Assembly: GCF_000350225.1 (NCBI RefSeq)
Contig: NW_005179111.1
Location: 270,899-334,898, forward strand
Origin: Chondrus crispus
Lineage: Eukaryota; Rhodophyta; Florideophyceae; Gigartinales; Gigartinaceae
Reading direction: 5' to 3'
Length of the DNA stretch: 64,000 nt
The position numbers and the translations under genes are program-made. Shown one piece after another: positions 46,624-58,184 of this stretch. Below the pieces are notes generated by a model that worked only from the letters and a program-made list of their open reading frames with translations, had not been told where the DNA came from and made no database searches. Numbering within the stretch: position 1 is the first letter of the stretch; each line of letters starts with the position of its first letter.

Positions 46624-49600
46624 TCAAGAGTGAACGACCGCGTTCACTTCGGAGGTGAGTTCCCTGCCTGTACGCGTTCTCAGTCGTTTCGCGTATCGCG
46701 ACACTAGCTCCTCGAGAACATATGTTCGTGCAGTCCAAGGGGGCTCGTCGTAGTCAGCCCATTTGATGAGGAACTCCGTAGTTCCGTCCTCTACCACGCG
46801 ATGCTTGAGCAGACGCTCGACCGCGTACTGCGTGCCCTCGGTGACCTTGTCGGCAAGGTCACCTGGGGTTGTTGCACTTGCTCGTGGCGCGTCCGTGGGA
46901 GTGGGCGCGTACACGCAGCGGTCCGCCGAGACGCGCTCCGTCACCCCATCACGGTCGATCGTGATTGTTCGTTTGTCGTTGGCCAGTACGCGGTATGGTC
47001 CAACGGCAGGTGACGCGAGCTTGTTCGACGTCTTCGCCCCATTGGTGGGGTTGAGGTACACGTAGTCCCCAGGTTTGAGTCGCGTGTTAATTCTTCGTAC
47101 GCGTTTATCGAAGTCGCATTTGTAGCGGGCTTGCGTACGATGCAAGCTTTCGTAATCTTTTTGGATCGTCTCGTCCAAAGTCTTGAGAAACTCTGCGCGT
47201 TGAGTTCCCCTGTCCGGAGGGGGCGCGTCCCCGTCGGCTCTTCGAAGGGAGAACTCCGGCGGGGGTCTGCTGAGCACGAGCTCAAAGGGTGTCGTAAGCG
47301 TGGTTTGGTGTAAGTGGGAATTGTACGCGTACGTAAGCGGTCCCACGTACACGTCCCAATCATCCTGATACTCGTTGACGTAGTTCCGAAGCATCGACGC
47401 AATAGTCCGGTTGTAACGTTCAACCTGTCCATTCGTCTGGGGATGATACGCGGACGTATATAAGTTAGTTATCCCCAGTACGCGACACACGCTGTGGAAG
47501 AACTTCGCGTTAAATTGAGGACCGTTGTCCGACAACAGCGAACGAGGAACGCCGTATTTGAAGACCCACGCGTCACAGAATGCTGTCGCGACAGTGTACG
47601 CGGTCACTGTTCGAAGCGCGACAACTTGTGTTAACTTAGTGAAGCGGTCTGTGATAACTAAGAGGAAACGTTTCCCTGCCTTCGTCTTCGGGAGCGGACC
47701 CAAGATGTCGGTTGCGAGGCTCTCGAGTGGCCGCTTGGCGGGGAACAACTTCAAACGGTTGAGGTGTTTCCGCAACTTGACCCGGTTCATCGCGCAAGTC
47801 CGACACCCTCGCACCGTGGCAGCGACATCTGCAGCGAGATGGGGCCAGTAGTACTCGCGTCGAAGGGCGAAGTACATACGATTCTGGCCCGGGTGTCCCG
47901 CGATGGCCGGGTTGTGGCACAGGCGGAGGAGCCTAGCGCGGAGCGTCCGAGGTACCACCACCTGGACGATATCGGGATCAAAGGGGTGTCTTCGTTTGAG
48001 CCCCCCTTGGTGGTCCTCGAAGAACGCGGAGTCTCGGGACTCTGACTGTCGTGCCAAAACGGTTTGGCAGAAGTCATCCACGCGTTGCTCCTCGGCTATC
48101 TCCTCTATCGTAAGAGGGGCCGGAAGGTCGTCCTGCGGTGGGGCGACCGGGGAGTCGAGCGCGCCAGCCTCGGGGTCATCGGCGCGCTGCATGTCGGCGG
48201 CGTCGAACTCGTCGTTCTCCTCCCAGAACGAATTGGATCCTTGGAGAGCGGGGGCTTCGTCGTCACCTCGCGGTTCGTCGCGCGTCTGTACGCGCGACCT
48301 TGTTCGGGCTTCGGCTTGGTTCCGTGTCGTGACGAAGACATGGACGGCCTGATGATCACAGCTCGCGGTACAAGCGTGGTCCGCGAGCTCGTTCGATACG
48401 TCTCAAACTGTCGTGCTCCCGTCGAAAGTGGGGATGTCGTCATCCACCTCGGCGGTGGAGCGAGGGTCATCGGTGACCTTCGGCGACACGAGTCGTGACA
48501 GGGCATCGGGCACCTGATGCACGCGTCCGGGACGGTACTGAATGGTGAAATCGTATTCAGCCAGACGTAGCCGCCACCGGGTGAGTCTTCCCGAACTCTC
48601 GGTGAGGGACATGAGCCATTGGAGGGCGTCATGGTCCGTCCGTACGGTGAACTTCGTGCCTTCTACGTACGGCCGTAGTGTGCGTATGGCCCACACTACG
48701 GCGAAGCACTCGCGTTCCGTGGCGCTGTCGTTGCGCTCGCTGTCGCTCAGCGAGTAGGACCAATAGCCTACGGGGCGCCAATCGTTTGGCTGGTCGTGCT
48801 CCTGGAGCAGCGTGCAGCCAAGCTGGTAGGCACTCGCGTCCGTATCGATCATGTACGGACGGCCGTACCGCGGTAGCGCGAGGATCGGCGGAGCGATCAT
48901 ACACCTCTTGAGGTTCTCGAACGCGTTCAGTTGGGCCTCCGTGGGGTTGTAGAAGTCAGGATCCGCATCCTTGCGCGTCATGTCGGTCAGAGGACGCGCT
49001 ATCTTCGGGAACCCCTTAACGAATCGGCGGTATACGTTGCACGCCCCAAGGAACGAGCGCACTTGCGTAAGTGTCCTCGGGAACTTGAACGTCTTGAAGG
49101 CATCGGCCGCCGTGTCCGCCACGCTTAACTTACCTGGGGAAATGACGTGCCCCAGGTAGTGTACCTTCGGCTGAAAGAAGCTACACTTCTTGAGCTTGAG
49201 GGAGATTCCGGCACTCCCAAGCAAGCTCAAGACAGTGTTGAGATGCTTCGCATGTTCCGCGTGCGTACGCGAGAACACTATAACGTCATCGAGATAGACG
49301 AGGCATATTTGCCAGCGAACGCGTGAGAGAATAATATCCAGGGCGCGTTGGAAGGTGGCCGGTGCCCCTTTTAGTCCGAACGGCATTCGCAGGTGGCAGA
49401 ACGTGCCCATGTGCGTCGTAAAGGTTGTCTTATCCCGGTCCTCCGGAGCGACCGGGATCTGCCAATAACCGGAATTGCAGTCCAACGTCGTAAAGACGGC
49501 TGCATCTCCTAACGAGTCGATGCAATCGTCCATACGCAGCAGCGGATACGAATCCGCTGCAGTCTTCGCGTTGAGACGCCGATAGTCTACGCAGAACCGA

Positions 49601-51346
49601 AAAGAGCCGTCTTTCTTCGGTACGAGCACCACCGGGGAAGCCCACTCGGTGCTCGCGGGTTCGATAACCCCTGCGTTCAACATCTTGTTGACCTCCTTCG
49701 CGACCATTTCGCGCATCGCGGGCCCCTTACGGTAGGGCATCGAGCGTATCGGCTTCGTACCCGGTTCGAGGGCAATGCCGTGCTCCGTTGCTCGGATAGT
49801 TCCGAGCGCAGCGCTCCACAGACTCGAGTGCCTACGGAGCATCTCGAGTACGTGGCCACGGAGCTTGTCATCCTCGATGTATGACAAGTCGACTTTTTTT
49901 TCCCAATCCATCGGTGGATTTTCGGGATCCTTATTCTGTGGGGGTACAGTACCCCCCGCCGTCGGGTGGTATAAAGGTGACCGTTCGTCCGTGTCAACCT
50001 CTCCGTCACCCGCGGAGGTCTGGTCGTCGGAGTTGGATCGGCCAACTCCCACCCCTCCGACTTGATCGGTTAAGTCGGTCAGGTGTAGCACGTGCGCGAT
50101 CCTCTCGGCGACCCTCCGTTCGGGCGTGAGGATCGCGAGGGGGTTGCGCTTCGCGTGTCCCACGACGGTGTGCTTCGGAAGCCGCCTCTCCCGTCGCGAG
50201 AAGTTCGCGACGATGACATCGAAGGTCTGATTCGGCAGAACCTCTGCGACGCCATTCGTCAACCTCACTCCATGTCGGTGTTGAAGTGAGGGCTTGGGCT
50301 CCAGGAACACGAGGCCCCTCCCCGCGGTTGCCACACGCACTCGAGCTTGTGACATCGCGGGGATGGTAACCCAGCGGGAGATTCGGATCGCCTGCGAGGC
50401 CTCCTTGCGTACATCTGGCCGGCTCGTGTTGCGTTCGCGTCGCCTGGTACGGGGAGCCGGCTCCCCCTTCCCGTTTACGATGGCTACGGAGCCACCGTGG
50501 CGAAGTTCGAGCTTCTGGCCATCGATATCTATGCTGCGTACGTGGGCATCGATGAAGGCGGTCCCAAATAGGACAGGAACAGCGAGCTGTTCGGCCACTA
50601 CGAAAGGTATGCGGAACGTCGTGTTCCGCAACCTGACAACGAGATGGACGACGGCCGTAAGTCGGAGCGGGTTACTGTTCGCGCCAGACAGTCGGGGTAA
50701 TGGCGCGTCCCGTATCACGTAGCGGGTCCAGTCGGGAGGAAGGTCGGCCTTCCTCACCAAGTTGTACCCCGAACACGTATCGACGGCGATCGTGTGGGGC
50801 TTGAACGCGTTGCCTCCGGTGGCCACGGAGCCCAAGACGTTATATATTTTTGACGTCATGAGGCACACGAGGCCATCGACTATCTTAGGCGCGACCTTAT
50901 CGGTGAGGTCATTCCGTCGGGGCTTTCGCTTTCGGTGTTGACCCCTCTTGCGCTTCCTTCTACGCGTTTTTTGGGGCGTCCGCGGCTCGGTGACGTCCCC
51001 TCGAGTGCTCAGGTCCGTACGCGGAGGACCATTCGTCGGTGGGCCCTGGCTCACCGAAGCTAGGAGATCGACGTGCTCCTTCCGGTCTGCATTACTTCCA
51101 TCGCGTTCGCTAAGCATTACTGGGGCTGCCGGTGTCCCGGTGGTGTTCTCCTTCCGCGTCGGACTTACGGAGGCCTCGACGCTCCCGATCTCCTGCATTG
51201 GCGCCGCAGGAGTTCCCGTGCTCGCTCCTGGAAGCGGGGGATGTATTATCGGACAATACACCCCGTGTCCTTGGCGAGCACGCGGGGTCCGGTCTAGTTC
51301 GCAGGGATAAGACGGCTCACGCCACCGCGTGTATGTAACCGTCTTT
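46624..51346 (-). pseudogene. pol: pol of retrotransposon B (protease, RT, RNase H, integrase, chromodomain), one in-frame TGA
   Basis: One frame is open from the gag/pol overlap (about 51346) to the stop at 46624, about 1570 codons, interrupted only by a TGA at 48403. An Arg/Lys-rich linker comes first. The protease site reads DTCSG where DTG(A/S)G is usual. RT is complete with VDYRRLNAK, LDCNSGYWQIP and intact YLDD. RNase H has MIDTDAS, ERECFAVVWA and RTDHDAL. After the TGA come the integrase H2C2 finger (HNPAIAGHPG, then CRTCAM), DDE residues in LATDILGPLP, LLSDNGPQF and HPQTNGQVERYNRT, and a C-terminal chromodomain (EFLIKWADYDEPPWTART). Gag lies in a different frame, so Pol needs a frameshift or a separate start. 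The single TGA may be a recent mutation. Confidence 0.9.
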
Positions 51347-53915
51347 ACCCTTTTTTCGAACTACCGGTGCTATCTGAGCTACCTTCCTGGCCATCGATGG
51401 CCAGGTCTTCTTCGGGTCCTTGGCCGCGTGGGTCGGGACGATTCCCCCACTGCGGCCGCGCGACGTCAGCGAAGTATTCGGGTACTTCCTGACCTTGGCC
51501 TGCGACGTCCGGTCGTCGCAGGATATGGGGGACGTGGCGAGTCGGGTCTCCTTCGCGCCCCTCCGTGGGTAGAGGATACGGGTCCTCTACCCAATCTTGC
51601 AGGTACATGATCGCGTTTTGTACCTGTTGGGGTAACCGAGAACGGTCCCGGTCCCCTCTCCCTCCTTGACGGGGATACTTGGTGTCCGACGGGCGGTAAT
51701 CCGGTCGATCACGACGATCGAGTTCGTTACGACGATACTCGCCTCCGCGTTGGGCGGAGCGTGTGCCCCCACCCGAACGATTAGGGAAACCTTGACGCGG
51801 GGGGCGGCCCTCGCCGACCGACTGCCAGAGGAGATTACGCGCGCCGGGGTGCGTCTCCATCTGGTAGCGGTAGTTCCTGTACGCCGTGAACATCCGTTGT
51901 TCCGGCGACAGGAACGGGCACGCGTACATGGCGTGTCCGTACGTATGGCATAGCCAGCACACGTACGCGCTGCCATCCGTTGAGGCGAAGGTCGCTGCGT
52001 GACGCGCCTCCTCATCGGTTAGGAGGGGTACGCCAGGGGCTTCGGCTCCTGCATCTCGCCTCGAGATGTCGAGCTCTGCGACCCGGGGATCCGTACCCCT
52101 TGCCACTCTTGGAGTGGCCGCGAAGGCGGTCGCGTAACTCGATGTCGTTCTGGTCGACATCGGTGAGGGGGGTCGTCCCCCAACGGGTCCTGCTCCTGGC
52201 GTAATGAGGACAGGGTCGGCCTGCCACTCATCCTCCCCGATGTGGAGGGTCGAGGCGGGCGAACTTGTTGCGGCGGACTTCGTAGTCCTGCCAGCCTTCC
52301 CTGCCGGTTTCGTATCCGGCAGGGGTAAACCGCGCCGAGCGCGGTACGTCGTGCCTTCCGCCGTTGCGATACGGCGGATGGTTGGAAGATCGGTCTTCTG
52401 GCGGCTCGGCAGCCACTGTACGGTTTCGGAAACTGCGGCGCGGGTCGCCGGTGCCAGTCCCCGCACGAAGTAGTGCGCGAGGGACTGTTCGGAGAACACC
52501 GCCGTGCACCGAAACGCGGCAGTTTCGAGCCGGTCGGCGAACGTGCTCTCCATTTCATGAGATTGCTGTCGCGCCGTCGAGACATCATCGTACGCTTCAC
52601 CTAACACGTCGTCGGTTAGGTTGCGTTTCAGGAACTGGTTCACGAGCCCCGGCCAGCTCACGTCGTCGTGTAGCTGGCCGGCGCGGAGGCCACGCATTGT
52701 ATAACTCGTATACAGGCGCTCCGCGTCGCGCTCTAGGAAGTGCGCGAGGACTCGTACCGCAACATCTTCGGTAAGGTGTTGCGAGTTGAAGGTTATTCGG
52801 ACATCCTTCAAGAACGGTAGGAGCTGGATCGGCTCCGTACCGTCAAAGCTCTTCATCGTAGGTCGGATCCCACGGCAGCGTTGAACGTACTTCGCGATCC
52901 GTCCCGCGTCACCCGAGGTAACGAGCCTCGAGGTGTTATCCAGCCGGTACATACGATAGTCAGCGACGGCGCTGAACTCTTGGGTCATCGTATGTACCGG
53001 CTCGAGTCCAGGTTCGGCGGGACCCAGCGTGCCGAAGGGGGTTACGAGTAGCGTACGGACGTCTACCGGACCTGGATGCTCGGCGTAGTTCGCCGACGGG
53101 TAGCCGCCCCAGCGGGGATCGACAGAGTACGTCGGTACTCCGGATCCGCGGGCGGCTCCTCCACGGTCAGGGTCGTCGCGATACGATACGCGTTCCATCT
53201 GCCGCCTACTTCCGGGGATAGGCGGCAATGCTTGGGTCTCAGAAGGGTAATTCGCGCCTGTCGGAAGGCGGTTGCCTTCTGCGGTTCGGCTGGTGTCGGC
53301 ACCAGCCGGTCCCCAACGGTCCGGAGCGACGGCGTTCGGAGGTACGGTACCACCGGGCCTTCTCGTGGGGGCACCGGGCAGCCTTGCAGCCATGGTCCGT
53401 TCCATGTCACGAGCACGCCGACGCGTGGCGTTGAGCTCGGCGGAGAGGTGCGCGAACGCACCCAACTGTTCCGCGGACGGGGAGGATCGGTCCTCAGGTC
53501 GTCTCGTAGGGTTCGGCCCCTCGGGACGACCTTGCCCGGATGGTCTGGGCGATACGAGACGCGAGTCTTCGACGAGCACTATCCGCGAGTGTAACTCGTC
53601 GATAGGTGCTCGGAGATTCTCTAAGGACTGCGTCACTCTATCGAACCTCTCTTCACGCAGGGAGCGGAGCTCGGCCATACATCGAGTGTATACATGGTCC
53701 GATACATCGATCCGAAGGGAAGTACGGACTTCCTCGATGTATTCGGCTATGCGTTCGAACATCGCCGCCGCTCTTTCCTCGGAGGATCGGAGCGACGGTT
53801 CGCGGTCACGAGGACCTGCGTCGCCGTCGCCCGACGGGGCGGATGGGGATCGCACAGCGTCCGGACTCGGATCCGCCGCTTCGGAGCGGATCGAGGGCTC
53901 GTACTCCTGGCTCAT
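51345..53915 (-). CDS. gag: gag of retrotransposon B, intact
   Basis: 856 codons from ATG 53915 to TAA 51345. The frame is also open upstream into the 5' LTR, but 53915 is the first ATG after the primer binding site. It encodes an acidic N-terminus, a coiled coil (EERAAAMFERIAEYIEEVRT and following residues), a long disordered linker, a capsid-like helical region around residues 430-600 (KSFDGTEPIQLLPFLKDVRI), and a CCHC zinc knuckle (CWLCHTYGHAMYAC) followed by an Arg/Gly-rich tail. An A6 run encoding Lys-Lys is two codons before the stop. Gag forms the particle that packages element RNA. Confidence 0.85.
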   Translation of the reverse strand: MSQEYEPSIRSEAADPSPDAVRSPSAPSGDGDAGPRDREPSLRSSEERAAAMFERIAEYIEEVRTSLRIDVSDHVYTRCMAELRSLREERFDRVTQSLENLRAPIDELHSRIVLVEDSRLVSPRPSGQGRPEGPNPTRRPEDRSSPSAEQLGAFAHLSAELNATRRRARDMERTMAARLPGAPTRRPGGTVPPNAVAPDRWGPAGADTSRTAEGNRLPTGANYPSETQALPPIPGSRRQMERVSYRDDPDRGGAARGSGVPTYSVDPRWGGYPSANYAEHPGPVDVRTLLVTPFGTLGPAEPGLEPVHTMTQEFSAVADYRMYRLDNTSRLVTSGDAGRIAKYVQRCRGIRPTMKSFDGTEPIQLLPFLKDVRITFNSQHLTEDVAVRVLAHFLERDAERLYTSYTMRGLRAGQLHDDVSWPGLVNQFLKRNLTDDVLGEAYDDVSTARQQSHEMESTFADRLETAAFRCTAVFSEQSLAHYFVRGLAPATRAAVSETVQWLPSRQKTDLPTIRRIATAEGTTYRARRGLPLPDTKPAGKAGRTTKSAATSSPASTLHIGEDEWQADPVLITPGAGPVGGRPPSPMSTRTTSSYATAFAATPRVARGTDPRVAELDISRRDAGAEAPGVPLLTDEEARHAATFASTDGSAYVCWLCHTYGHAMYACPFLSPEQRMFTAYRNYRYQMETHPGARNLLWQSVGEGRPPRQGFPNRSGGGTRSAQRGGEYRRNELDRRDRPDYRPSDTKYPRQGGRGDRDRSRLPQQVQNAIMYLQDWVEDPYPLPTEGREGDPTRHVPHILRRPDVAGQGQEVPEYFADVARPQWGNRPDPRGQGPEEDLAIDGQEGSSDSTGSSKKG

Positions 53916-53975
53916 CTCAACGCGTTTGGACGCGGAGGGCCTAAGAGGTCTTCTCGGAGAACGTACTCCGGGGTC

Positions 53976-53993
53976 TTCTAGGTCGGGAGACCA
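53976..53993 (-). promoter_or_regulatory. Primer binding site of retrotransposon B
   Basis: On the minus strand TGGTCTCCCGACCTAGAA begins one base after the 5' LTR. It is identical over 18 bases to the primer binding site of retrotransposon A. Confidence 0.85.
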
Positions 53994-53994
53994 C

Positions 53995-54657
53995 TGTAGT
54001 ATAACACCCCCCAACGGAGAGGGGTGTATACTCTGCTCGACGTAGACCCCATACGAGGGGCGAGAAGATGAGGAGAACACACAGCTAACGGGACATGGAA
54101 GCGGGCCCTGGTAGTGTGGTAGAGCGGGACGGTCGGGGACGAGCGTACGCGCGGGCCGATCCACGCCTCGACGCCCCGGAGCAGCACTGGGTAACGTACC
54201 AGCACTGACGGGCGGAGGCGGATCTAGGCTCGCTCACGTACGCGGCTGTCCCCTACTCGCTTTGTCCCGGTTAACGCGCGCGAAGGCGGATCGCGCTCGT
54301 TAGTTAAGCTGGAAGACGGACCTAGGCGGTAGGTCGTGGACAAGTCCGTCCTTATCCACCAACCCCGCCGCCCGTCGCGCTCGTATTTAATGTATACAAT
54401 GCGTCTATCATAATACTACAGTACCGGTATGCTGTAGTAACTTACTGTAGCGCGGGTCGTCCCGCGCTGTAATGCTGTCAGCCGTCGGGGCTGACAGCAC
54501 ACGTGTGGGACGCGTACTGTGCGCGCGGTGGTACGCGCCTCCTACACGTGTACGCGTGTGGTCCCGCGTCCTCCGTACACGTGGGGGTACACGTGTGCGC
54601 GCGTGTGGTTCGTATTGATCCGATCTATATCTAATCGCGAACCGCCGTTATGCCACA
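53995..54657 (-). repeat. 5' LTR of retrotransposon B
   Basis: 663 bp. Its outer end is followed by the second GGAAG target duplication and the resumed transposase gene. Confidence 0.95.
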
Positions 54658-54662
54658 GGAAG

Positions 54663-57600
54663 ACCCCAGCAGGGAATGGACTTTGTGTAATGGTGATTGG
54701 GGTTCCGTTATGTTGCAGGAAGAGTTCGTCGACAAAGCTGTAAGTAGGGCACGTCTGTTTCTAACTTCCGCAATGGATAGGTTGCACGTTCAGCGAATGG
54801 TTCGAGAGGTTCCCCGTGGTAGATGCGGCTTTGTTTTTTCATTCATGAACGCACTGCTATCGCAGTGCATGACGTGGTTAAACGACTATATCATCCTCGA
54901 GGAGCTTAACGAAGAACGCATTCGTTTAGACGACATGTACCGTTATGTTTCAGTACTCCTACTGTCTCATTGCACGGGTTTCAGTTTTCAGAAAACTATC
55001 TCACTAATGGGCGGTACCGAGAGCCTCTGTCCTTCTCTTGACAGAATGGGATTTATTGCGAGCAGCATTCTTGCATACTCCGCTACTGGCCATGGTAACC
55101 AGGGGGATTCTACATGGCAATCACAACGTGACCAAACACATTGTCTCTCCGAGTTTGAGTTATTGGCGTTTAGAGACACAAGAAAGATATTTTTTACTCC
55201 TTCGCATTTACTTGCAACTCTCGATGACGAGCTTTATGGTACGAGAGCTGCAGATAATCAAGTGAAGAATTTAAGCTCGCACAAAGCCGATCGAGAAGGC
55301 CATTCCGCAGACGCCATTGCTGATGCCTTGTTCAGAATTATCATGGCACTACGTTTTAGAAGAAGAGGTCAGACAGTAGTTGATTCTGTGCAAAAGCTAG
55401 TGAGCACTTTGACGGAAGGAAGGGGAGAGCAGGCCCTTGGAGGTTTTATTATAACGGCCGCTCGAGGTTATGGGAAGGAATCTATTCTTAAATGTCTGAT
55501 GGAATCTGGGATAGGCTCCATGCTCATAAGGCCGGAACACGATCTCCGAGCTCATCCGTTCGTCGGTTTGTCGTTCTTTGATCCACTTCGTTATGATGTC
55601 AAGGACGACGATGAACGAATGAATAATGCCAACATTGCACCTGGTAGCGTGAATGGCAACGACGCGCGTACAAATGGTGACAACAACAATGGCATCAGGG
55701 AAAATGAAGCGCAAGAGGCATCTGGGGACCAAGAGGGACAGGGGAGCCCATCAGTACTGCCCCCGATGCGCAATGACAGGCGACGGGCTTATATTGTAGA
55801 TGACTCCCCTCACTTAGGTTCGGCATGCTTTTTGCGACGAAACGCGTCAGACGAGACGGCTCTCGTGCTGTCGGTAATGACAAGATGACTGCCATTCCCA
55901 TTCGCGAGCATGGGAGCGACAAGTTTGCCAAAGTCATCAGGTTCCTTTACAATTTACCTACTTTAATTAATGACAATCTGAGAACATGGATTGCGGTACC
56001 GAAAGGCTGCATTTTGAACAAGGTTTTGTTTAATAAGCGTGACAATCTTGGAGCTGTTGTGCGTCCTCCGTCGCCCCCGCAGGATCAAAAAGACTTCATC
56101 GAAGCTGAGGCCCTAAAGATGTGTACTGTTTTATCAGTGGGGCAAAGATGCGCCGACTGGTTTGTTCTCAGGCAGTTTCGCATAACGGGTACAAATGCTG
56201 GAAAGATACTGATGAAAATTGGCCTTGTGCGAGCATGGTTAGGAATGCAAACTGAAAGGGAGGAGGAAGAACTCACCCCAGCGCAGTGGTTGAAGATTTT
56301 TTTGTGACGGGTGGTTTAGTGCAAAGGTATCCACAGAACCGATGATGAGAGGATCAGCAGATGAGGGGGCGGTCCTCAAGGCAATGGAACGGATGCGGTT
56401 TTTAAAAGTAGTATATGAGTGTGGAATGTTAGGGATTAAAGGTAAGCACTGGTTGGCGTGCTCTCCGGAAGCCTTGGCCCTCATTGATGTAGATAAGCTG
56501 TGAAATGATGCGTGGAGGGCGTCTGACGATGCCAATAGTGCCATCGCCTTTGGAGAACAAGTTTTGAATCTTGCCTCTGTTGAGATTAAAACTAGGGTTG
56601 CACCGGGAACTGTAGACTCTGCTCTAATGTTGGCTGCTGCTAACATCATTACCTGTGACGTTGGGGACGAAAGGTTTCGCCAGTTTGTTCCAGCAGAACA
56701 CATAGGGCAGCTGCTTCACCAAGTCTTGGTGACTGGGGTGCAAATTGTCATATACGTTGTCGCAGCAGAAACGGGTATTCTTTACACTGTCGTTGCAAAA
56801 TGCTCACAAACAATTGCCGAGACTTCTAAAGAGGTGCTACAGGCAAAAGCGGATTTTATCGTGACGTGGGCACATTTATACAATGCAGAGGTGGTGCCTC
56901 CAACCTTTGCAGATGCGGAACTATTATCCACACTCAAGTCAAGGCACTCTTTTTGGCGCGTTGTCAACGATTATGTGAAAGAAAAGGGTCCGTTCCCTCC
57001 CCTAAAGCTTTTTAGGCATTCCTCTCAAAGCCTATACTCTAAAACAAAAGGAGGAGTAGATGGTGCTACGCAGGCAAGAGCAATGTTACGCTCATCAACA
57101 TCACATTTTAGGGGGAGCAGAAGTTGATTTCTCAGACCATCAAGACGTTGGCCATAAATGAATTTATAGCCTGGAGAAATTTTCAGAGACGGGATCTTCT
57201 CGAAGACGGAGCTTCCTTTCGATCTTTAGACTCATACAGAAACGCTCTTAATAAGGTCCAGGCGATGGCTGATTTTATTCATGATGTAGCTATTGAACTC
57301 CTTTCGTTTGCAGATACGATTCAGAACAGTAGGGACCAAAGCGAGGATCAAGAACCAGGCGAAACTACTTCAAGAGATGCAACGCGATTAAGGAACTTGG
57401 CCGTAAACCGTCGTACCAACAGACATATATTTTTTAATGCTCCTGGCGGTGTGCGTCTTAGACTCTTAGTTCAAGGGCATGAGCCAAAACAGCAGCCCAA
57501 AGCTTTTTATTGCGCGCTTTGCGGACAAAACGCAGGGGGCTGGAGAGCACATCGTTCTTCATACAAATGCAATCTTTGTAATGTTCATCTTTGTATGAGA

Positions 57601-57894
57601 GTGTACCCTGGTTTAAGAAAAAGCTGTTGGCCAGTGTGGCATTCGGCGACAGAACTAGTGACGCGGACCACTACTGCCTCATCCACATCTCGAAGCAGAG
57701 CAAACATAAATGGGTCTGCTCCGCAAAATGTGACCCCAAATCGCCGAGCCCGGAACGATTCGGGTAGCTCTTTAGAGCCTCCGAGGACTAGAAGGTGCAT
57801 TCTTGAGAGTGACATTCCTCGGAGCAGCACCCGGCGGCAAACAAGACGTACTTCTCGACGGAGCAATCGCCGTGAAAGAAGCCAAAGTGCATGA
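54663..57894 (+). pseudogene. C-terminal part of the DDE transposase / YqaJ-like exonuclease gene
   Basis: To 55888 the frame shows a DDE-type core: a DDELYGTR box with the first acidic pair, then KADREGHSADAIAD, then ITAARGYGK. By its context this last motif may have had Asp where the second Ala stands. The frame shifts near 55830-55888. Next come features of a YqaJ/lambda-exonuclease fold: QRCADWFVLRQFRITGTNAG (ends about 56206), WLACSPEAL, VEIKTRV with the E-x-K pair, and HIGQLLHQVLVTG. A TGA near 56501 and further shifts near 56310 and 57124 break it. The last frame (57124-57894) has a helical region and a zinc ribbon: CALCGQ, YKCNLCNVHLC, then CWPVWH. Dead gene; the fusion order is transposase, exonuclease, zinc ribbon. 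Confidence 0.75.
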
Positions 57895-57960
57895 GCATAA
57901 GTAAACAATAGCCTCAAGGGCTTAAGTTGGTCTATTTTGCCCTTTTTCGGACCGTGCTGC

Positions 57961-58184
57961 TGATCACTATACTGATCATGGGGGGTATTGTGGGTGTTTT
58001 TTCTTGGCTGAGAACCCAAAATTAGAGGCCCCTATCTTCCAAACCAATAGTTTTCGGCTCTTGAGACTCTGCGAAATGGTTGATTTTGGGGGTTTCTACC
58101 CCTGAACCAAGTTTCGTGACTGACGCTCAAATATGGATCGAACTTTTGTTGGGTGAAAGATCCATGATCAGTATACTGATCATG
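57961..58184. repeat. Right subterminal palindromes of the DDE/exonuclease transposon
   Basis: TGATCACTATACTGATCATG near 57961 and a perfect TGATCAGTATACTGATCA near 58165 mirror the left pair. The outer one is about 17 bases from the right end. Confidence 0.6.

Larger units (their letters stand above)
41483..54657 (-). mobile_element. Retrotransposon B: complete 13.2-kb Ty3/gypsy-type element with antisense gene module
   Basis: Two 663-bp LTRs (41483-42145 and 53995-54657) share ends TGTAGTATAACACC...ATGYCACA and are about 97-98% identical by eye. The 5-bp target duplication GGAAG (41478-41482 and 54658-54662) is perfect. Transcription is on the minus strand: 5' LTR at the right, primer binding site, gag, pol, then 4.4 kb with a long + strand frame, purine tract and 3' LTR at the left. 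Gag is intact and pol has a single stop, so this is a fairly young insertion. It sits inside the coding sequence of the DDE/exonuclease transposon. G+C content is visibly higher than in its surroundings. Confidence 0.96.

Noticed and set aside
51345..51360. Canonical -1 slippery heptamer at the gag-pol junction of B
   Set aside because: The A6 run does not fit the X-XXY-YYZ pattern in the gag frame; only a looser slippage hypothesis is kept.
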